A DNA stretch of 64,000 nt. Origin: Persicaria tinctoria (lineage: Eukaryota > Streptophyta > Magnoliopsida > Caryophyllales > Polygonaceae). The stretch lies in assembly GCA_037127255.1 (NCBI GenBank), contig JBANSL010000009.1:24144475-24208474 (forward strand), read 5' to 3'. The position numbers and the translations under genes are program-made. Below are positions 22,530 through 34,013 of the stretch, one piece after another (position 1 is the stretch's first letter; each line of letters starts with the position of its first letter). The notes beneath the pieces are model-generated. The model saw only the letters and a list, made by a program, of their open reading frames with translations. It did no database searches and had not been told where the DNA came from.

Positions 22530-25279
22530 ACTTTATTATTTGATTCAGTTCGAGAATTCGGTTTCAATTTGAAGTTTTAAGCTTTATACCTTTTGAGTCG
22601 GGTTAAAGTCGAGTAGGCGGGTTTTGGATCTATTACGCTATTTTGAATTTCAATGTTGGGGACCATCTCTCAATTAATTTTTCTATTCCTTTTATTTCTC
22701 TCCCCCCTCTCTCTCGTTCTTCAGAAGAAGCTGTTGGGGAAAGCAATCCCATTGTCTTCTTGCCTTTGTACAGCAGATTCCCACCCTTGCCTTAATTTCT
22801 ACAGCTCACATTTTGTCTTCATCTCTAACAACGCCTATTGTAAATATCTTCCTCCTCCTCATCTTATCTGCTCATAATCCCACTTCCTCTCCATTCAATC
22901 TCAGCCCTTTGCTTTTGAATTGTAAGATGCACCACCCCTGAGCACCACCACTCCCTCCGTTCTGATTCCGCGACCCCGACCGAGCCGCTCATAGCCACCC
23001 TGACTGTCGACACACACCAGCCCTCCTTCCTCTCTTTCCAGTAAACCCGAACAACAGTTGAGCACCCTCCGAACACTACCCAAGCGTGGCTCCGAACACC
23101 TTCCAAGAGCCCTGTTCCGCGAGCCAAGGCCGAGCACGCCGAGCGCTTCCGAGCTCGTCCCTGCAGCACCTCGCCTCCTCCTCCGTTCCGATTGCAGCCA
23201 CCACCGAGTCGCACCCGCAGCGCCTCCTCCTTCCAGCAGCAGGCCAGCGTCCGACCGAGCACCCCAGGAGCCGCCGGCGCCGCCATTCCCTCTTCTCCTC
23301 CCCTGTTTCCGTTCAAGATCCGGTAAGGGTTCGATTCTCCCTCCTTTTCTCTTCCTTTCACCTCCAGACACAATAAAAGAGGATCTTTGACCCCCTCCCA
23401 CTCTCCCTAGGCCCCCTATCCGACGAGAATCCATCTCCGACGAAGCTCCGACGACCATTTTCCGGCGAAACTCGGTGAGATTCCTTCTCCTTTCTCCTTG
23501 CTTCGCTTCGCTATTTCCGTGTGTAGTGGGGTCGGGGAGAGATTTCGATCGGAGTGGGGGTGGTCCGAGTCGAGGACGGAGCTCCGGCGGTGGCCAATCT
23601 CTCCTCCCTTCTCTTCCGTTTTCCGTTGTCCAGTGTTCTTCCTCCTGTTCTGATTTGGGGGAGAAGATGGTTCAATGAATTTGTTTTATTTTTGGTCCGG
23701 TTCAGCCATAATAAATTTTAATCCGGTTCGGTTCATTAATGGGAAAGGGATGGGTTAAGAGTTGGGCCTATTCCTTCCTCTCTTCAGATTTCATTGGGCC
23801 GAGTGCTGGGCCGGATTGGATCCTTCCATCCGAGTGGTACTTTGGGCTCCTGGGCTGAGGGTGTTGTTGTTGTTATGTATTTGTTAAGTTATTGTTGTGT
23901 CATCTATTACTATATGTTATGATTATTAATTATTATCATTATTATTAACTGATTTTTGTGGAGTTTATAGTAAATATTATATTTCAGGGATTTTGGCTAG
24001 ACATGATTTGAGAATTGTTTTGAATATGAGTTGACCTAATTTAGGATTTAAGAGTTCGGAAAATATGGCTGGTACGATTTTATGAATGGTTTTGATTGGA
24101 AGAATGCTTTTGGTTGATCAAATCGGAAAGGTTTTGAAAAATGGTTTTACCATCGATAGTTTTGAGGATATTGAGAACTTGGGTACGTGTGTATGAATGT
24201 TGGTCCGGTAGCTTATGGAAATGGCTTGATGATAGGTGTATTGCTTTTGGATTGCTTTGGACTTGCATTTGGGCCCTTGCTTGTGTTATCTTGTTGTTCT
24301 GCATTTTCAGGTAAGTCTCTTCGGAGCTTACTCAGATTGAATAGAGCTATTCCCTGCTTTAGGTGCATGATATACTAGGTGCTTGCATTCATGATCAGCA
24401 TGCCATGTAGTACCATGCTAGGTTGCATCGATCGTTGAGCATTCTATTTCTTTGTGCGTATGTAAACAGAACGGTCGTTATCTGTGATAGTCCTAGAAGT
24501 CTTTGCTAGGGTCATAGGGTAGCCCAGCCTCATCGGGTACCCTGAGTCAATCGAGTACTTCCTTATATTATGATATGCCTGCGGGCTTTATTGTGGAGCG
24601 GGTTAGGCATGCGTGCCCCCCGATTATGAATGAATGCATTCACGAGCTGGCCAGTCTCCGCCTGTCGGAAGGGGTGGAGGTAGGAGAGGGATATGCCACT
24701 TGGTATTGTCTTGGGCCCTTTACAGTATTTTTGCACAATATTATGAACTAGGAGCATGCTAGTGTGTTTGAATTTCGTACTGCATTAGAACATCTTTATT
24801 AGGTATAGCGTATATGTGTGCTTATAGTTGGGATGCAGAGTTAAGTGGGCATCGATCTGATCCCGCCCCAAATCAATTTTTTTTAGGAGTTATTTATGTT
24901 CATCCTATCGGTGCTGTTTGCTTATTGCGCGGGTCATTTTGTCGGCGGAGAGTGAGCGCTGGAGTTATAGACTTCACCAGACTCTGATTATATTGTTTTG
25001 GATTTATACTTTTGACTCCGTTTTGACCCGGCTCCGCCGTGGCACTTGTATCTGTACTTTACTTCCGCTTTACTTCCGTTTGAAATGGTTTCCGCCACAT
25101 AGTCTTAGGACAGGTTAATGGTATCCAACGACCCTTCGAGGTGTTTAGGGTTGAAATCCCTCTTTCTACAAATCTTAAAATGAGTTTGAAACCTCGACCC
25201 GTACCTGGATTGCAAGATCCGAACAAGGGGTTTTATCCCTTGAAACGTAACCCAGAAATTATAATTCTGGGCCGTTACA
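22530..25279 (+). repeat. 3' LTR of C1, second segment
   Basis: It resumes the C1 LTR after element A and matches 6136-8883 with scattered substitutions and small indels. It ends GGCCGTTACA at 25279, followed by ACCGT, the right target duplication. The GC-rich stretch at about 22865-23460 yields overlapping frames that I treat as chance. Confidence 0.9.
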
Positions 25280-25294
25280 ACCGTGATGCCATAT

Positions 25295-25480
25295 CACTAC
25301 AACAGAAATGGCTATTAGCGGGGAAAAAATTTGTCGCTGAAAATTGATTTTTTGTCGCTAAAGGGATTTGGAGAGGAAATACATTTCGTCGCCAGTTCAT
25401 CGCAAAAAGCTCGTCAAGGAAAGGTCAATCGAGGGAAAAAAATTCGACGTTGAATTTTTTTTTAGCGATGAAATATTTTC
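25295..25480 (+). repeat. Left terminal and subterminal repeats of the CACTA element
   Basis: The terminus CACTACAACAGAAATG is followed by TTTGTCGCTGAAAA, TTTGTCGCTAAAG, TTCGTCGCCAG and CATCGCAAAAAG. These are short subterminal words in varied orientation, typical of transposase binding arrays in CACTA elements. B2 interrupts the array at 25480; similar words resume at 30336 and run to about 31020. Confidence 0.75.
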
Positions 25481-26358
25481 TGATGCGGGACCATCTTCTA
25501 CAGCTCCAGACACACCTATCATACTTGGAGAAGGACCAATGACTCGAGCTAGAGCTAAGAAGCTTCAGAGAGACTCATTCAACTTTGTGGGTCATGCTTT
25601 GTTCTCGAGCAAGGTTCAACTTCCCGAGCCAACATTGAAGACATATATGTGCATTGGAGTGCATGAAGAGGCCGAGCCACCTTAGAGCATACTTAGGCCT
25701 GATTTTATTAAGTGTTATGTCTAATTTCAGCTTATGAACATTATTGGGCTGAATTGGGCTTTTATTAGTTATTCGTTTTAAAACCTTATTTACTTATGTT
25801 CTTCGGTTTATTTAATTAGGCCCATTAGTATTTAGAACTATCTTATTCTATCTTCTAAGTCTTAGAATCGGCCAGACCTAGGAGTAAGGCCTATAAATAT
25901 TTTCGATTCATCCTTGTAACAACTTGGAACATTGATAATAGAAATCTATTCTTCTCAAACGTGTGAAACACTTAGAGAGAGAGATCTGATCGAATTGAGC
26001 AGTGATCTTCAGGATCTCGCCCCGATTGATAATCTCAGCTTGGTTTGCTTTGCCATTCATCAACTTCGCAAGACTTGGTGATCCTAGTATCCACAAGCCC
26101 CCTTCTGGTGCTTCAAGTTGTCCGCTTGATTGTGTCGGATTGTAGAGGCGGGTTGTGTAGGCATTGGTATTGGTTCCTACCCTCTGAGGAGGCCTGGGGT
26201 CTTTATCTTGTTCTATATAGATCGAATCAGTCCTTATCGGTCGTGTCTTTACATCAATTTCGAGTCTTTATTCTTGTTCATCGAGTCTTTGCTTCCGTTC
26301 TTGTTATTTCTTGTTTGATTGTCGAATATCGGGCCACCCTACGGCTAATCCCGTATCA
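25481..26358 (+). repeat. 5' LTR of B2
   Basis: 878 bp. Its first 205 bp remain open in the pol-tail frame (to the stop at 25685), including GPMTRARAKKLQ, although as a 5' LTR this is not needed for coding. GCCTATAAATATTTTC near 25890 is a plausible TATA region. Confidence 0.9.
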
Positions 26359-26361
26359 AAT

Positions 26362-26373
26362 TGGCATCAGAGC
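26362..26373 (+). promoter_or_regulatory. Primer-binding site of B2
   Basis: TGGCATCAGAGC lies three bases after the 5' LTR. It differs at one base from the initiator Met primer site found in A and C1. Confidence 0.75.
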
Positions 26374-27249
26374 TTTGGTTTCCGACATCAAGATTGAGTC
26401 TTTTTCTTTTTATAAACACAAAAAATAGTGTCTTTTTCTTTGTTTGGTTATTTACTTCTTGCATTCTTTTTTATTAACTTACTAATCTTGAGTTTGTGAT
26501 TGTTGTGGTTGCTTAGCCTAAACACAAAGCCTAGCCGAGACCGTGGAGTCGACCCCTGCGTGTGCACAACCCCTTGTGTTCACCATAGCCGACGGCACTC
26601 TTGTGTCCCCATAGCCTTGCTTGGCCGAAATTGTCCTCCACACAAAGAGCAAACCCTAGTTTGTTATCTTTTCTATCCTTTGTTCTATCTTTGGAACTTT
26701 TTATCTATCTTTTATCTATTTCCTTTATCTATTGCCTATTTTAAATTCTGATTTTTGGTGGATAAAAGTCATTATATCTATCAAATATCTATTAAGGCAT
26801 AAGATAGATCCTATTACCTTAAATAGCCATTCTATCTATAAATTTGCATTAGGGCTGAAATTTTTATCTTTTCACCACAATTCTCAGAATTTTCGAGTCC
26901 TATATTATTATTAGAGTTCTTTCTTGCATTAGTTTCATAAGTTAAAAAAAAAAAAAATCAGTTTCGAAATTTATTTTAAAACTTGGACCTAGGAGGATAA
27001 AATTCACTAGGGGAAAAAGTAAGTCAAAAAAAAAAAGAGATAGAGTTTGTTTGATCTAGTGCAAGAAAGCTCCCAAGGACAATTGGTGAATCCCTTCTCT
27101 CAGCCCTAGTCGACATACCCTATCCCAAACACATACACCTCCACAAAATTGAAACCCTACCCTGCAACTACAACGTCCTAACTTAAAGGTTTTCGATCAA
27201 AAGAGGTAAATTTCCAAGTTTCTTTTATTTCTCTTCTTTTTCTATTTTG

Positions 27250-27450
27250 AGTCGAGTAGAGCTCTGTTTTGGTCGAGTTCTCTCTTGTCTTGGTCGAGTG
27301 ATCTCAGCCCCTGCCGAGTGATCTCTTGTGGTGTCGAGTGCTCCCTTGCTACTGTCGAGTACTCCTTAGTCTATTTTGAGCTCTGTTTTGCTTGAATTGA
27401 GTTGTTTGCTTACATCGAGTGCTCTACAGCCCTTGTTGAGTACTCTTCTG
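27250..27450 (+). repeat. TCGAGT(A/G)CTC repeat cluster in the B2 leader
   Basis: About eight units of the form GTCGAGTxCTC or GTCGAGTGATCTC lie in 200 bp, at roughly 27250, 27272, 27291, 27312, 27333, 27353, 27415 and 27437. Several are followed by CAGCCC. B1 has a similar cluster at 1-80. The rest of the leader, 26374-27639, has no frame that I can support. Confidence 0.7.
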
Positions 27451-27639
27451 CGTTGTTTCATTCATTACATACCTTGATTGCCTTGTTTTGCTTGGTAGTT
27501 GATTTGCCCAAAGCGGATTGCCCTAGCAAGCGTGATATATCAATCAGAGAGGGAGTGTGAGCGAAACACAATTGTGAGCTGTTTTATAAGTTTTTACTAA
27601 CCTTTAACATATTTCTGTGTTTCTTTCATCTTTGTTATC

Positions 27640-28950
27640 ATGTCTAACAATCAGGGAAACAATGGTGGTAACAATGCCACTAACTCAAGTGCAACTGTGA
27701 CGCCAGAACAGTTTGCCACCATGATGGCTAACATTACTACCATCATGAACACCATGGCTAACAAGGAGTCCGTAGCTGAACTAGCCGCCAAGGTGACAGC
27801 TTTGGAGAACTCCAAGCCGAGTGGTTCAAACACCATAGGAGGTCAGCAAGATCGAGTGGAGATACATCATGATGAAAGAGAGGTCGTAAATCCTAACCCT
27901 ATTCCTAATCCTAATCCTCATGTCAATGTTAATTTAGATAATCCTTTATTCAATGAAAACAACTCTCCACGAGGTGGGAGAAATGATCGGAATAACGGGT
28001 TTGTTAATATGCAAGGACAAGGACAGGGAAGGGGAAGAGGTCGAGGCTTCCAGGAGCAATTCTACTACTCGGAGCAAGATGATGACTTCCAAGAAGAGGA
28101 GTATTGGGAGCATCGTCCGAGACGGAATCAAAGAGGAAATCAGAACCGACCACCTAGGTACAATGACGAGGACGGCATAGGTAAGGTCAAGGTAAAGATT
28201 CCTCCTTTTGAAGGTAAAACTGATCCAGATGCATACATTGATTGGGAAACTAAAATGGATCAGATTTGGAATTGTCACAATTTCTCTAATGCTAAAAAGG
28301 TGCAACTAGCTACTTTAGAATTCACAGGCTTTGCTTTAATTTGGTGGGATAACCTAGTTAAAGAAAGGAGAAGAGCTCTTGATGCACCTATTGCTTCTTG
28401 GGAACAACTTAAAGCATTAATGAGAAATCGATTTGTACCTCAACATTATGCTAGAGAGCTTAGGCAAAGATTAGAAAATCTTAAGCAAGGAAATAAAACT
28501 GTTGAGGAAACATTTAATCTTATGCAAGAAACAATGGCTCGAGCTAATGTGAATGAACCTTATGAAGATACAAATGCTAGATATCTTAGGATATTGCATC
28601 CCGCTTTAGCTTATGAGATTGATTATTTTCCCTATACTACTCCTACTGATTTGTTACATTTAGCAATTAAAGTAGAAAAGGGACAACGTTACAAGAGCCA
28701 AGGTAGAATGTCGAGTGGCCAGCAACAAGGATGGCGTCCAAACCGGCCTCAACAGCCCCCAGGGCGCTCGGAAATGGGTTCCAAGGAGCGAGCTCAACAG
28801 CCCCAATGGAGGAATGAGAGTCGACAACCCCAGCAGCCCCTCGACAAAGGAAAAGGTCCATGGAATGGACGAGAATCGTCTGGGACATCTACTGGTCCCA
28901 AAGGGAGTAATCCTAATCCTTCTACTACTCGTTCTAGAGATATTGTATGA
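27640..28950 (+). CDS. Gag protein of B2
   Basis: The start MSNNQGNNGGNN follows the same leader sequence as in B1. The N-terminal part has ANITTIMNTMANKESVAEL, a likely coiled coil, then a low-complexity PNPNPIPNPNP stretch and an arginine/glycine-rich GRGRGRG segment. The gag core spans about residues 180-350, with ALIWWDNLVKERRR and ENLKQGNKTVEETFNLMQE. The frame ends at a TGA exactly where element A encodes the first cysteine of its zinc knuckle, and a second cysteine is replaced by serine just after. The particle-forming domain is therefore complete but the nucleic-acid-binding knuckle is lost. It would be a cytoplasmic capsid protein; whether it is expressed is unknown. Confidence 0.8.
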   Translation: MSNNQGNNGGNNATNSSATVTPEQFATMMANITTIMNTMANKESVAELAAKVTALENSKPSGSNTIGGQQDRVEIHHDEREVVNPNPIPNPNPHVNVNLDNPLFNENNSPRGGRNDRNNGFVNMQGQGQGRGRGRGFQEQFYYSEQDDDFQEEEYWEHRPRRNQRGNQNRPPRYNDEDGIGKVKVKIPPFEGKTDPDAYIDWETKMDQIWNCHNFSNAKKVQLATLEFTGFALIWWDNLVKERRRALDAPIASWEQLKALMRNRFVPQHYARELRQRLENLKQGNKTVEETFNLMQETMARANVNEPYEDTNARYLRILHPALAYEIDYFPYTTPTDLLHLAIKVEKGQRYKSQGRMSSGQQQGWRPNRPQQPPGRSEMGSKERAQQPQWRNESRQPQQPLDKGKGPWNGRESSGTSTGPKGSNPNPSTTRSRDIV

Positions 28951-29662
28951 TTTAAAAGCCAAGGTAGAGGACATTATATGAAGGATTGCCCTAATAAGAA
29001 AACGCTCATGGTTAATCAATTTGGAGAATATGAATCTGAAAACTCTTGTGATGAACCGGATGAGCATGCTAATGACAATGATCAGAACTTAAACCTTGTT
29101 TGTTATGAAAATAATGATAATGAGGTTGAATATGAACATGGAGAAGCTGAAGCTCAAGGCTGAATACAATGCTAACAAGGCCAACAAGGGACGTCGATTG
29201 GTCACATTTCAGCCTGGAGATCTTGTATGGGTGCATTTAAGGAAGGAGCGGTTTCCAGAAGCCCGGAAGAACAAGCTGTCGCCTCGTGGTGATGGACCAT
29301 TTCGGATCAAGAAGAGAGTGGACGACAATGCCTACCAATTGGAGCTTCCTGGAGACATGGGCGTGAGCGCTACATTCAACGTCGCGGATCTAATCCCTTA
29401 CTTCGCTGTGGATGAAGACTTGGATTCGTGGTCGAATCCTTTTCAAGAAGGGGAGGTTGATGCGGGACCATCTTCTACAGCTCCAGACACACCTATCATA
29501 CTTGGAGAAGGACCAATGACTCGAGCTAGAGCTAAGAAGCTTCAGAGAGACTCATTCAACTTTGTGGGTCATGCTTTGTTCTCGAGCAAGGTTCAACTTC
29601 CCGAGCCAACATTGAAGACATATATGTGCATTGGAGTGCATGAAGAGGCCGTGCCACCTTAG
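28951..29662 (+). pseudogene. B2 post-knuckle gag remnant joined to the pol tail
   Basis: After the TGA the gag frame stays open to 29163 and shows [10 protein letters not shown] and an acidic stretch matching element A. At about 29150-29165 it meets the integrase C-terminal region in a different frame (ANKGRRLVTFQPGDLVWVHL, then RGDGPFRIKK and VSATFNVADLIPYF). That frame continues across the LTR border at 29458 to the stop at 29662 and includes GPMTRARAKKLQ. The junction marks the deletion of about 3 kb of pol. Because the join is out of frame, no gag-integrase fusion protein is expected. Confidence 0.75.
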
Positions 29663-30335
29663 AGCATACTTAGGCCGGATTTTATTAAGTGTTATGTCTA
29701 ATTTCAGCTTATGAACATTATTGGGCTGAACTGGGCTTTGATTAGTTATTCGTTTTAAAACCTTATTTACTTATGTTCTTAGGTTTATTTAATTAGGCCC
29801 ATTAGTATTTAGAACTATCTTATTCTATCTTCTAAGTCTTAGAATCGGCCAGACCTAGGAGTAAGGCCTATAAATATTTTCGATTCATCCTTGTAACAAC
29901 TTGGAACATTGATAATAGAAATCTATTTTTCTCAAACGTGTGAAACACTTAGAGAGAGAGATCTGATCGAATTAAGCAGTGCTCTTCAAGATCTCGCCCC
30001 GATTGATAATCTCAGCTTGGTTTGCTTTGCCGTTCATCAACTTCGCAAGACTTGGTGATCCTAGTATCCACAAGCCCCCTTCTGGTGCTTCAAGTTGTCC
30101 GCTTGATTGTGTCGGATTGTAGAGGCGGGTTGTGTAGGCATTGGTATTGGTTCCTACCCTCTGAGGAGGCCTGGGGTCTTTATCTTGTTCTATATAGATC
30201 GACTCAGTCCTTATCAGTCGTGTCTTTACATCAATTTCGAGTCTTTATTCTTGTTCATCGAGTCTTTGCTTCCGTTCTTGTTATTTCTTGTTTGATTGTC
30301 GAAGATCGGGCCACCCTACAGCTAATCCCGTATCA
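29458..30335 (+). repeat. 3' LTR of B2
   Basis: 878 bp, preceded by the purine-rich AAGAAGGGGAGG. TTTTC follows at 30336-30340. The length equals that of the 5' LTR, and base differences are concentrated in the second half. Confidence 0.9.
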
Positions 30336-30340
30336 TTTTC

Positions 30341-31020
30341 TCTCGCAGTAGCTATTAGCGACTAATACTTTTCTCGTAAAAAATCAATTTTTTTTTGTCG
30401 CCAAACAAGTGGAAGGATTCGATAATACTCGTTGAAGGTGTTTGGCGACAAATGTAATTTCATCGATAATATGTTTTTTCCTCGTTAATGATAACATCAA
30501 TTTACGTCCATTTTATTGGTGGCTAAAATTTTCATCGCAAAAAGACATTTTCCTTGATAAAATATTTATTTCCTCGCAAACAGAAAATAGTAATTATAAA
30601 TTTGTAATTTTAAAAATAGATATTTTACGACAAATTTATATTTGTCGGTGTAGATAATTTTGGTGAAGAAATTGTTTCATCGCACTCAATGTTTTTTAGC
30701 GAGGAAAACGAATTCGTCTTCTAATGTATAGTTTCAGTGACAAAATTTTGACTCGAGAAAGGGGTTCATTAACGGCATTTTTTTCATCGTAAAAAAAGGC
30801 TTAAGGGGACGAATTTATTCCTCGTTGTAAACCAGAATATGGCGAGAGAACTTAATTTCATCGTAATATGTATCAATTTATCTAGAAAAATAGTTTTTCT
30901 TCACTACATTGTAATGTATTAGCGATGAAAATTATATGTTTTAACTATGAAGTTCAATTTTGTCACTATCAATGTTTATTTATAGTGAGAAAACTTTTAA
31001 GATTATATAAATTCGAGGAA
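30341..31020 (-). repeat. CACTA subterminal array, continued
   Basis: After B2 the GTCGC/GCGAC words resume: TTAGCGACTAATAC, TTTGTCGCCAAAC, GGCGACAAATG, TTCATCGC and TTAGCGAGGAAAAC. Spacing is irregular and both orientations occur. No coding frame is evident. Confidence 0.6.
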
Positions 31021-31233
31021 ATTGTACACATATTGTAATTTAAATAATAAAATATTAAAAAATATATATAATTAATAGTTAATAAAATATAGCATGAATA
31101 TTATATTGCATATCCCTAAACTAGTAATATAATTCAAATTGAATTCCAACTAAAATCCAAATCGATCTAGGTTACTAAAATGTTGAGAAAATATACTAAT
31201 AATCAATAACATCCAAGGAGTACGTTCCATGTT

Positions 31234-31485
31234 CTAATTGAACTTTGCCATAAAATATTTGAACTTGTTTGTAGTCTCCTTTAATGCAATGATAGCGTGA
31301 GCTTGAGCTTCGACAACAAGTTGAGTTTCATCAAGGTTTTCCTGATGTGCCTGGTTCTTCTCATTCATTTCTTGAATTGATGATACAAAGACATATTTGG
31401 GTGGGGTTCGAGGTCCAAAGCCAAAACCTTTGATGTCGCCGGATTTCGCTCCTAGTACCTTTGCACATATCTCTTCATCCGTCAC
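31234..31485 (-). pseudogene. CACTA transposase-related fragment (plant Ptta/En/Spm type)
   Basis: The 83-residue minus-strand frame starts MTDEEICAKVLGAKSGDIKG and continues FGFGPRTPP. This resembles the conserved plant En/Spm transposase segment with a pattern like E-I-C-x-x-V-L-G-x-x-S-G-x-x-K-G-x-G-x-G-P, which I recall from annotated plant CACTA genes. A glutamine-rich helical tail follows (EMNEKNQAHQENLDETQLV). No catalytic transposase region is nearby. A 5' exon may lie at 32100-32240 on the same strand, where a GC-richer leader is followed by GAGGTTCCCC, a possible donor. It is probably a decayed accessory (TnpA-like) gene, consistent with a non-autonomous CACTA element. Confidence 0.5.
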
Positions 31486-31499
31486 TGTTCGGACTCCAT

Positions 31500-32759
31500 A
31501 TAAAAAATAAAGTAAGCAAAGGACATGGTTATAACAACATACAAATTGGGCTTGAACTCAATGAAGAGTAAAGTAAGCAAAGGGTAAAAATCAAACAAAG
31601 AATTCAAAATTCAGTTAAAAATAAATTACGACATTAGAAATTAACTCGTTGACTAATTGCTCGCACAATTCATGGAATTAGAAATTAAGGGCCTATTTAT
31701 TTTCAGTAAAAAGAAGCAAGGAAAGGAATCCCATACCCTAATCCTCTATACCCGTATTTGTTTGTATATGTCAAAGGATTGATTAATCTTGCACCTATAA
31801 ATCAATTGAATCAAAGTAATCCCCTGAAATATTTTGAATTAGAAATTAATTAATTAGTTGACCAATTACCTATGCGTTCATCGAATTGAATTGGAATTGA
31901 GAGATACACCTTTAATTTTGTCGATTACTAATATACTTGTAATCAATTTATCATTTATAATCAATTCATATCAATTTTATGAAAACCAATTTGTCAATTG
32001 ATTAGAGAAAAAAAAGAAGAGGAATATATTCTGATTGAACAAATTGCAGAATCGAACATCAATTTGAGAAAAGCATAAGGTGAATCATGTAAAAAAAAGA
32101 GAGAGAGAAGGGGAACCTCGATGTTATTGAGCCTGCTAGATACAATGAGATGGCGAAGAAGACGAGTGAAGATCTCCGCCTCCTGTTGAGAGTAGTCTCG
32201 ACCCTCGACTGATATGCCGTATGAAAGACTGAATTAGGGTTTTTTAGTGTGTTGTTTTGGGAAGGATAGATATACAGATATATATTAGCTTATTTAGTGT
32301 AGTTGAAATGTTGAATTAAAAAAAATTAGCGCCTTTGGTTTAAAAAAATTAGCGCCTTTTGTTAAAAATTTTTGCATACGTATTTGAATTATAGAGCGAA
32401 ATTCGGGCACTAAATTTTAAGTTTTCAAAATTTCGTTAAATTTCAAGTTATCCAAAATTTGTGAATATGGGAGATTATTTACTTTAATATTTTGTGCAAT
32501 ATTTCTATGTTTTACTGTATACACAATTAAAAATCGACGCACAATGTCCCATTTGGCGCGTTGTGATTGGTTCTATAAAAATATTAACAAAATAATTACA
32601 ACTATAAACACTTAAATATTATATATATTAACTAATTTTATAATGTGACTAAATATTCTAAAATTAAATTAAAATATATTATAAATTATGTCAATAAGTT
32701 ACATTAAGTTTATAATGTAACTCTAAATTTTAGGCAATAATGAATGCCAAACTAATCCA
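31500..32759. other. AT-rich CACTA interior, no gene seen
   Basis: Mostly AT-rich with no accepted frame. Around 32515-32580 is a segment (AAAAATCGACGCACAATGTC, then GGCGCGTTGTGATTGG) also found in altered form near 33990 and 48080 and reversed near 48800. It is therefore a dispersed repeat, possibly a Helitron-type 5' end. Confidence 0.4.
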
Positions 32760-33366
32760 TCTATCTATCTATTATATTATATCTATTATATATAATAAAG
32801 AAGAAGTCGACTGAGGCACATGACGAGTTCTCTTTAATCGTAGTCGTATAAACCAATCATAAACTTTTGGAATAATCAATCTATGCATAAGATAAATTTT
32901 TATTGCCCACCAAAAAAAACGATAAAATTTTATTCTAACTCTATTTAATCAATATATCTATATATTCATAAGATAAAATTTGACCCAATTTGATTAAATA
33001 TGGATATATTTTTATAAGATATTAACTAATATTAAATTATATGCATAAGATAAATTTTTATTCTAACTCTATTTAATCAATATATCTATATATGCATAAG
33101 ATAAAATTTGACCCAATTTGATTAGATATGGATATATTTTTAGAAGATACGGAGTATAATTAAGTTTAAAGACTATTATATAAGATAAGATTTTACTAGC
33201 AATGAGGAAGGTGGAAGAAGAAATTAGCTTTTTATATTAATAAAGTATAAATTTATTTAGATTTGAGAAATCAAAAGTAAGGAAGAAATTAATTAATTGA
33301 ATAAACGGGTTTTAGTATCAAATTTTTTAAATTAAAATACCACACACGGTGCGGGTACTGAACTAG
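32760..33366 (+). mobile_element. Possible short Helitron-like element
   Basis: It starts with TC after an A (32759) and ends in CTAG (33363-33366) followed by T, as expected for insertion between A and T. About 10 bases before the end is a hairpin-forming run, CCACACACGGTGCGGG. GTCGACTGAGGCACATGACG near 32808 resembles a 5' word repeated near 48320 and 48450. No protein is encoded. No target duplication is expected for this class, so proof needs a family alignment. Confidence 0.42.
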
Positions 33367-33399
33367 TTTTACATATAATGTAATTCTAAAATACATTGC

Positions 33400-34013
33400 A
33401 GCTAATTCAGTACCCGCACCGTGTGCGGTTTTTTACAATTTAAATAAATTTGATATAAATACCCGTTCAGATAGTTAATTAATTTATTTCAACACTTTTG
33501 AATGGTTACACAATTAAAATAAAATTACCATTGATTCTCATTAATATATTGAAAGTATTATCAAACTTTTATATAATTATTATCAAAATCTTACAAATTG
33601 GGTAAAATCTTTCCAAAATATATCTATATTTAAAAACTTATGAAAATTATTATCTTTAGATTGATTAAGTTGGAGATAATTTTTTTTTGAAATTATTAGT
33701 AACAACCATATGTTCAAAAAAAAGAAATTAATTTATGTATTATACATAATCATGACATGAATATAATATTTTGAAATTAATACGTTGATATAAAAAAATA
33801 TCTATATCATGGGTTTAGAATATGGTTCGATATAAGTATAATTTTATTATTATAGTATAAAAAAAACAATCTTGATGCATAAACATATATGTAGCTATTT
33901 TTTAAAAATAAATTAATGGGTAAACGTACAACTTTGTTTTAGTCTATAATGTTGATTCATTTGAATCTATCTATCTATCTATATACATATACTAAAATTG
34001 ATGCATAACGTCC
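33400..34013. other. AT-rich stretch with an opposite-facing Helitron-like end
   Basis: At 33402-33432 the reverse complement shows CCGCACACGGTGCGGGTACT followed by GAATTAG, a near copy of the end at 33366 in the opposite direction, with TTAG instead of CTAG. The rest is AT-rich with no gene. The last 60 bp contain ATCTATCTATCTATATACAT, inverted near 48840-48870. Confidence 0.35.

Larger units (their letters stand above)
5965..25279 (+). mobile_element. Large non-coding LTR retrotransposon C1 (LARD-like)
   Basis: Both LTRs start TGTAAAGGCCCGG and end GGCCGTTACA. The target duplication ACCGT is present at 5960-5964 and 25280-25284. The 5' LTR is 5965-8883 and the internal region 8884-13923. 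The 3' LTR starts at 13924 and is split by element A (14101-22529). With A and one ACTTT copy removed, the 3' LTR is about 2922 bp against 2919 bp for the 5' LTR. The 5.0-kb internal region has an initiator-Met-type primer site but no gag or pol frame. This fits the LARD class, which depends on partner gypsy elements. A minus-strand relative, C2, is at 34019-48026. Confidence 0.9.
25481..30335 (+). mobile_element. Ty3/gypsy element B2, gag-only deletion derivative
   Basis: Two 878-bp LTRs (25481-26358, 29458-30335) run TGATGCGGG to CCCGTATCA, with TTTTC duplications at 25476-25480 and 30336-30340. Inside are a primer site, a repeat-rich leader, a gag frame and the extreme C-terminal pol tail. 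Protease, RT, RNase H and most of integrase, about 3 kb compared with element A, are missing. About 14 substitutions separate the LTRs by eye (1.6 percent). Equal LTR lengths and a perfect target duplication show it moved as a unit, presumably using enzymes of a related element. Confidence 0.92.

Noticed and set aside
28700..29067. Minus-strand frames under B2 gag
   Set aside because: Shadow of the gag coding strand with no domain.
25295..31020. A small CACTA element ending near 31 kb
   Set aside because: No inverse terminus is found near 31 kb, whereas a matching end with TAT exists at 51792.
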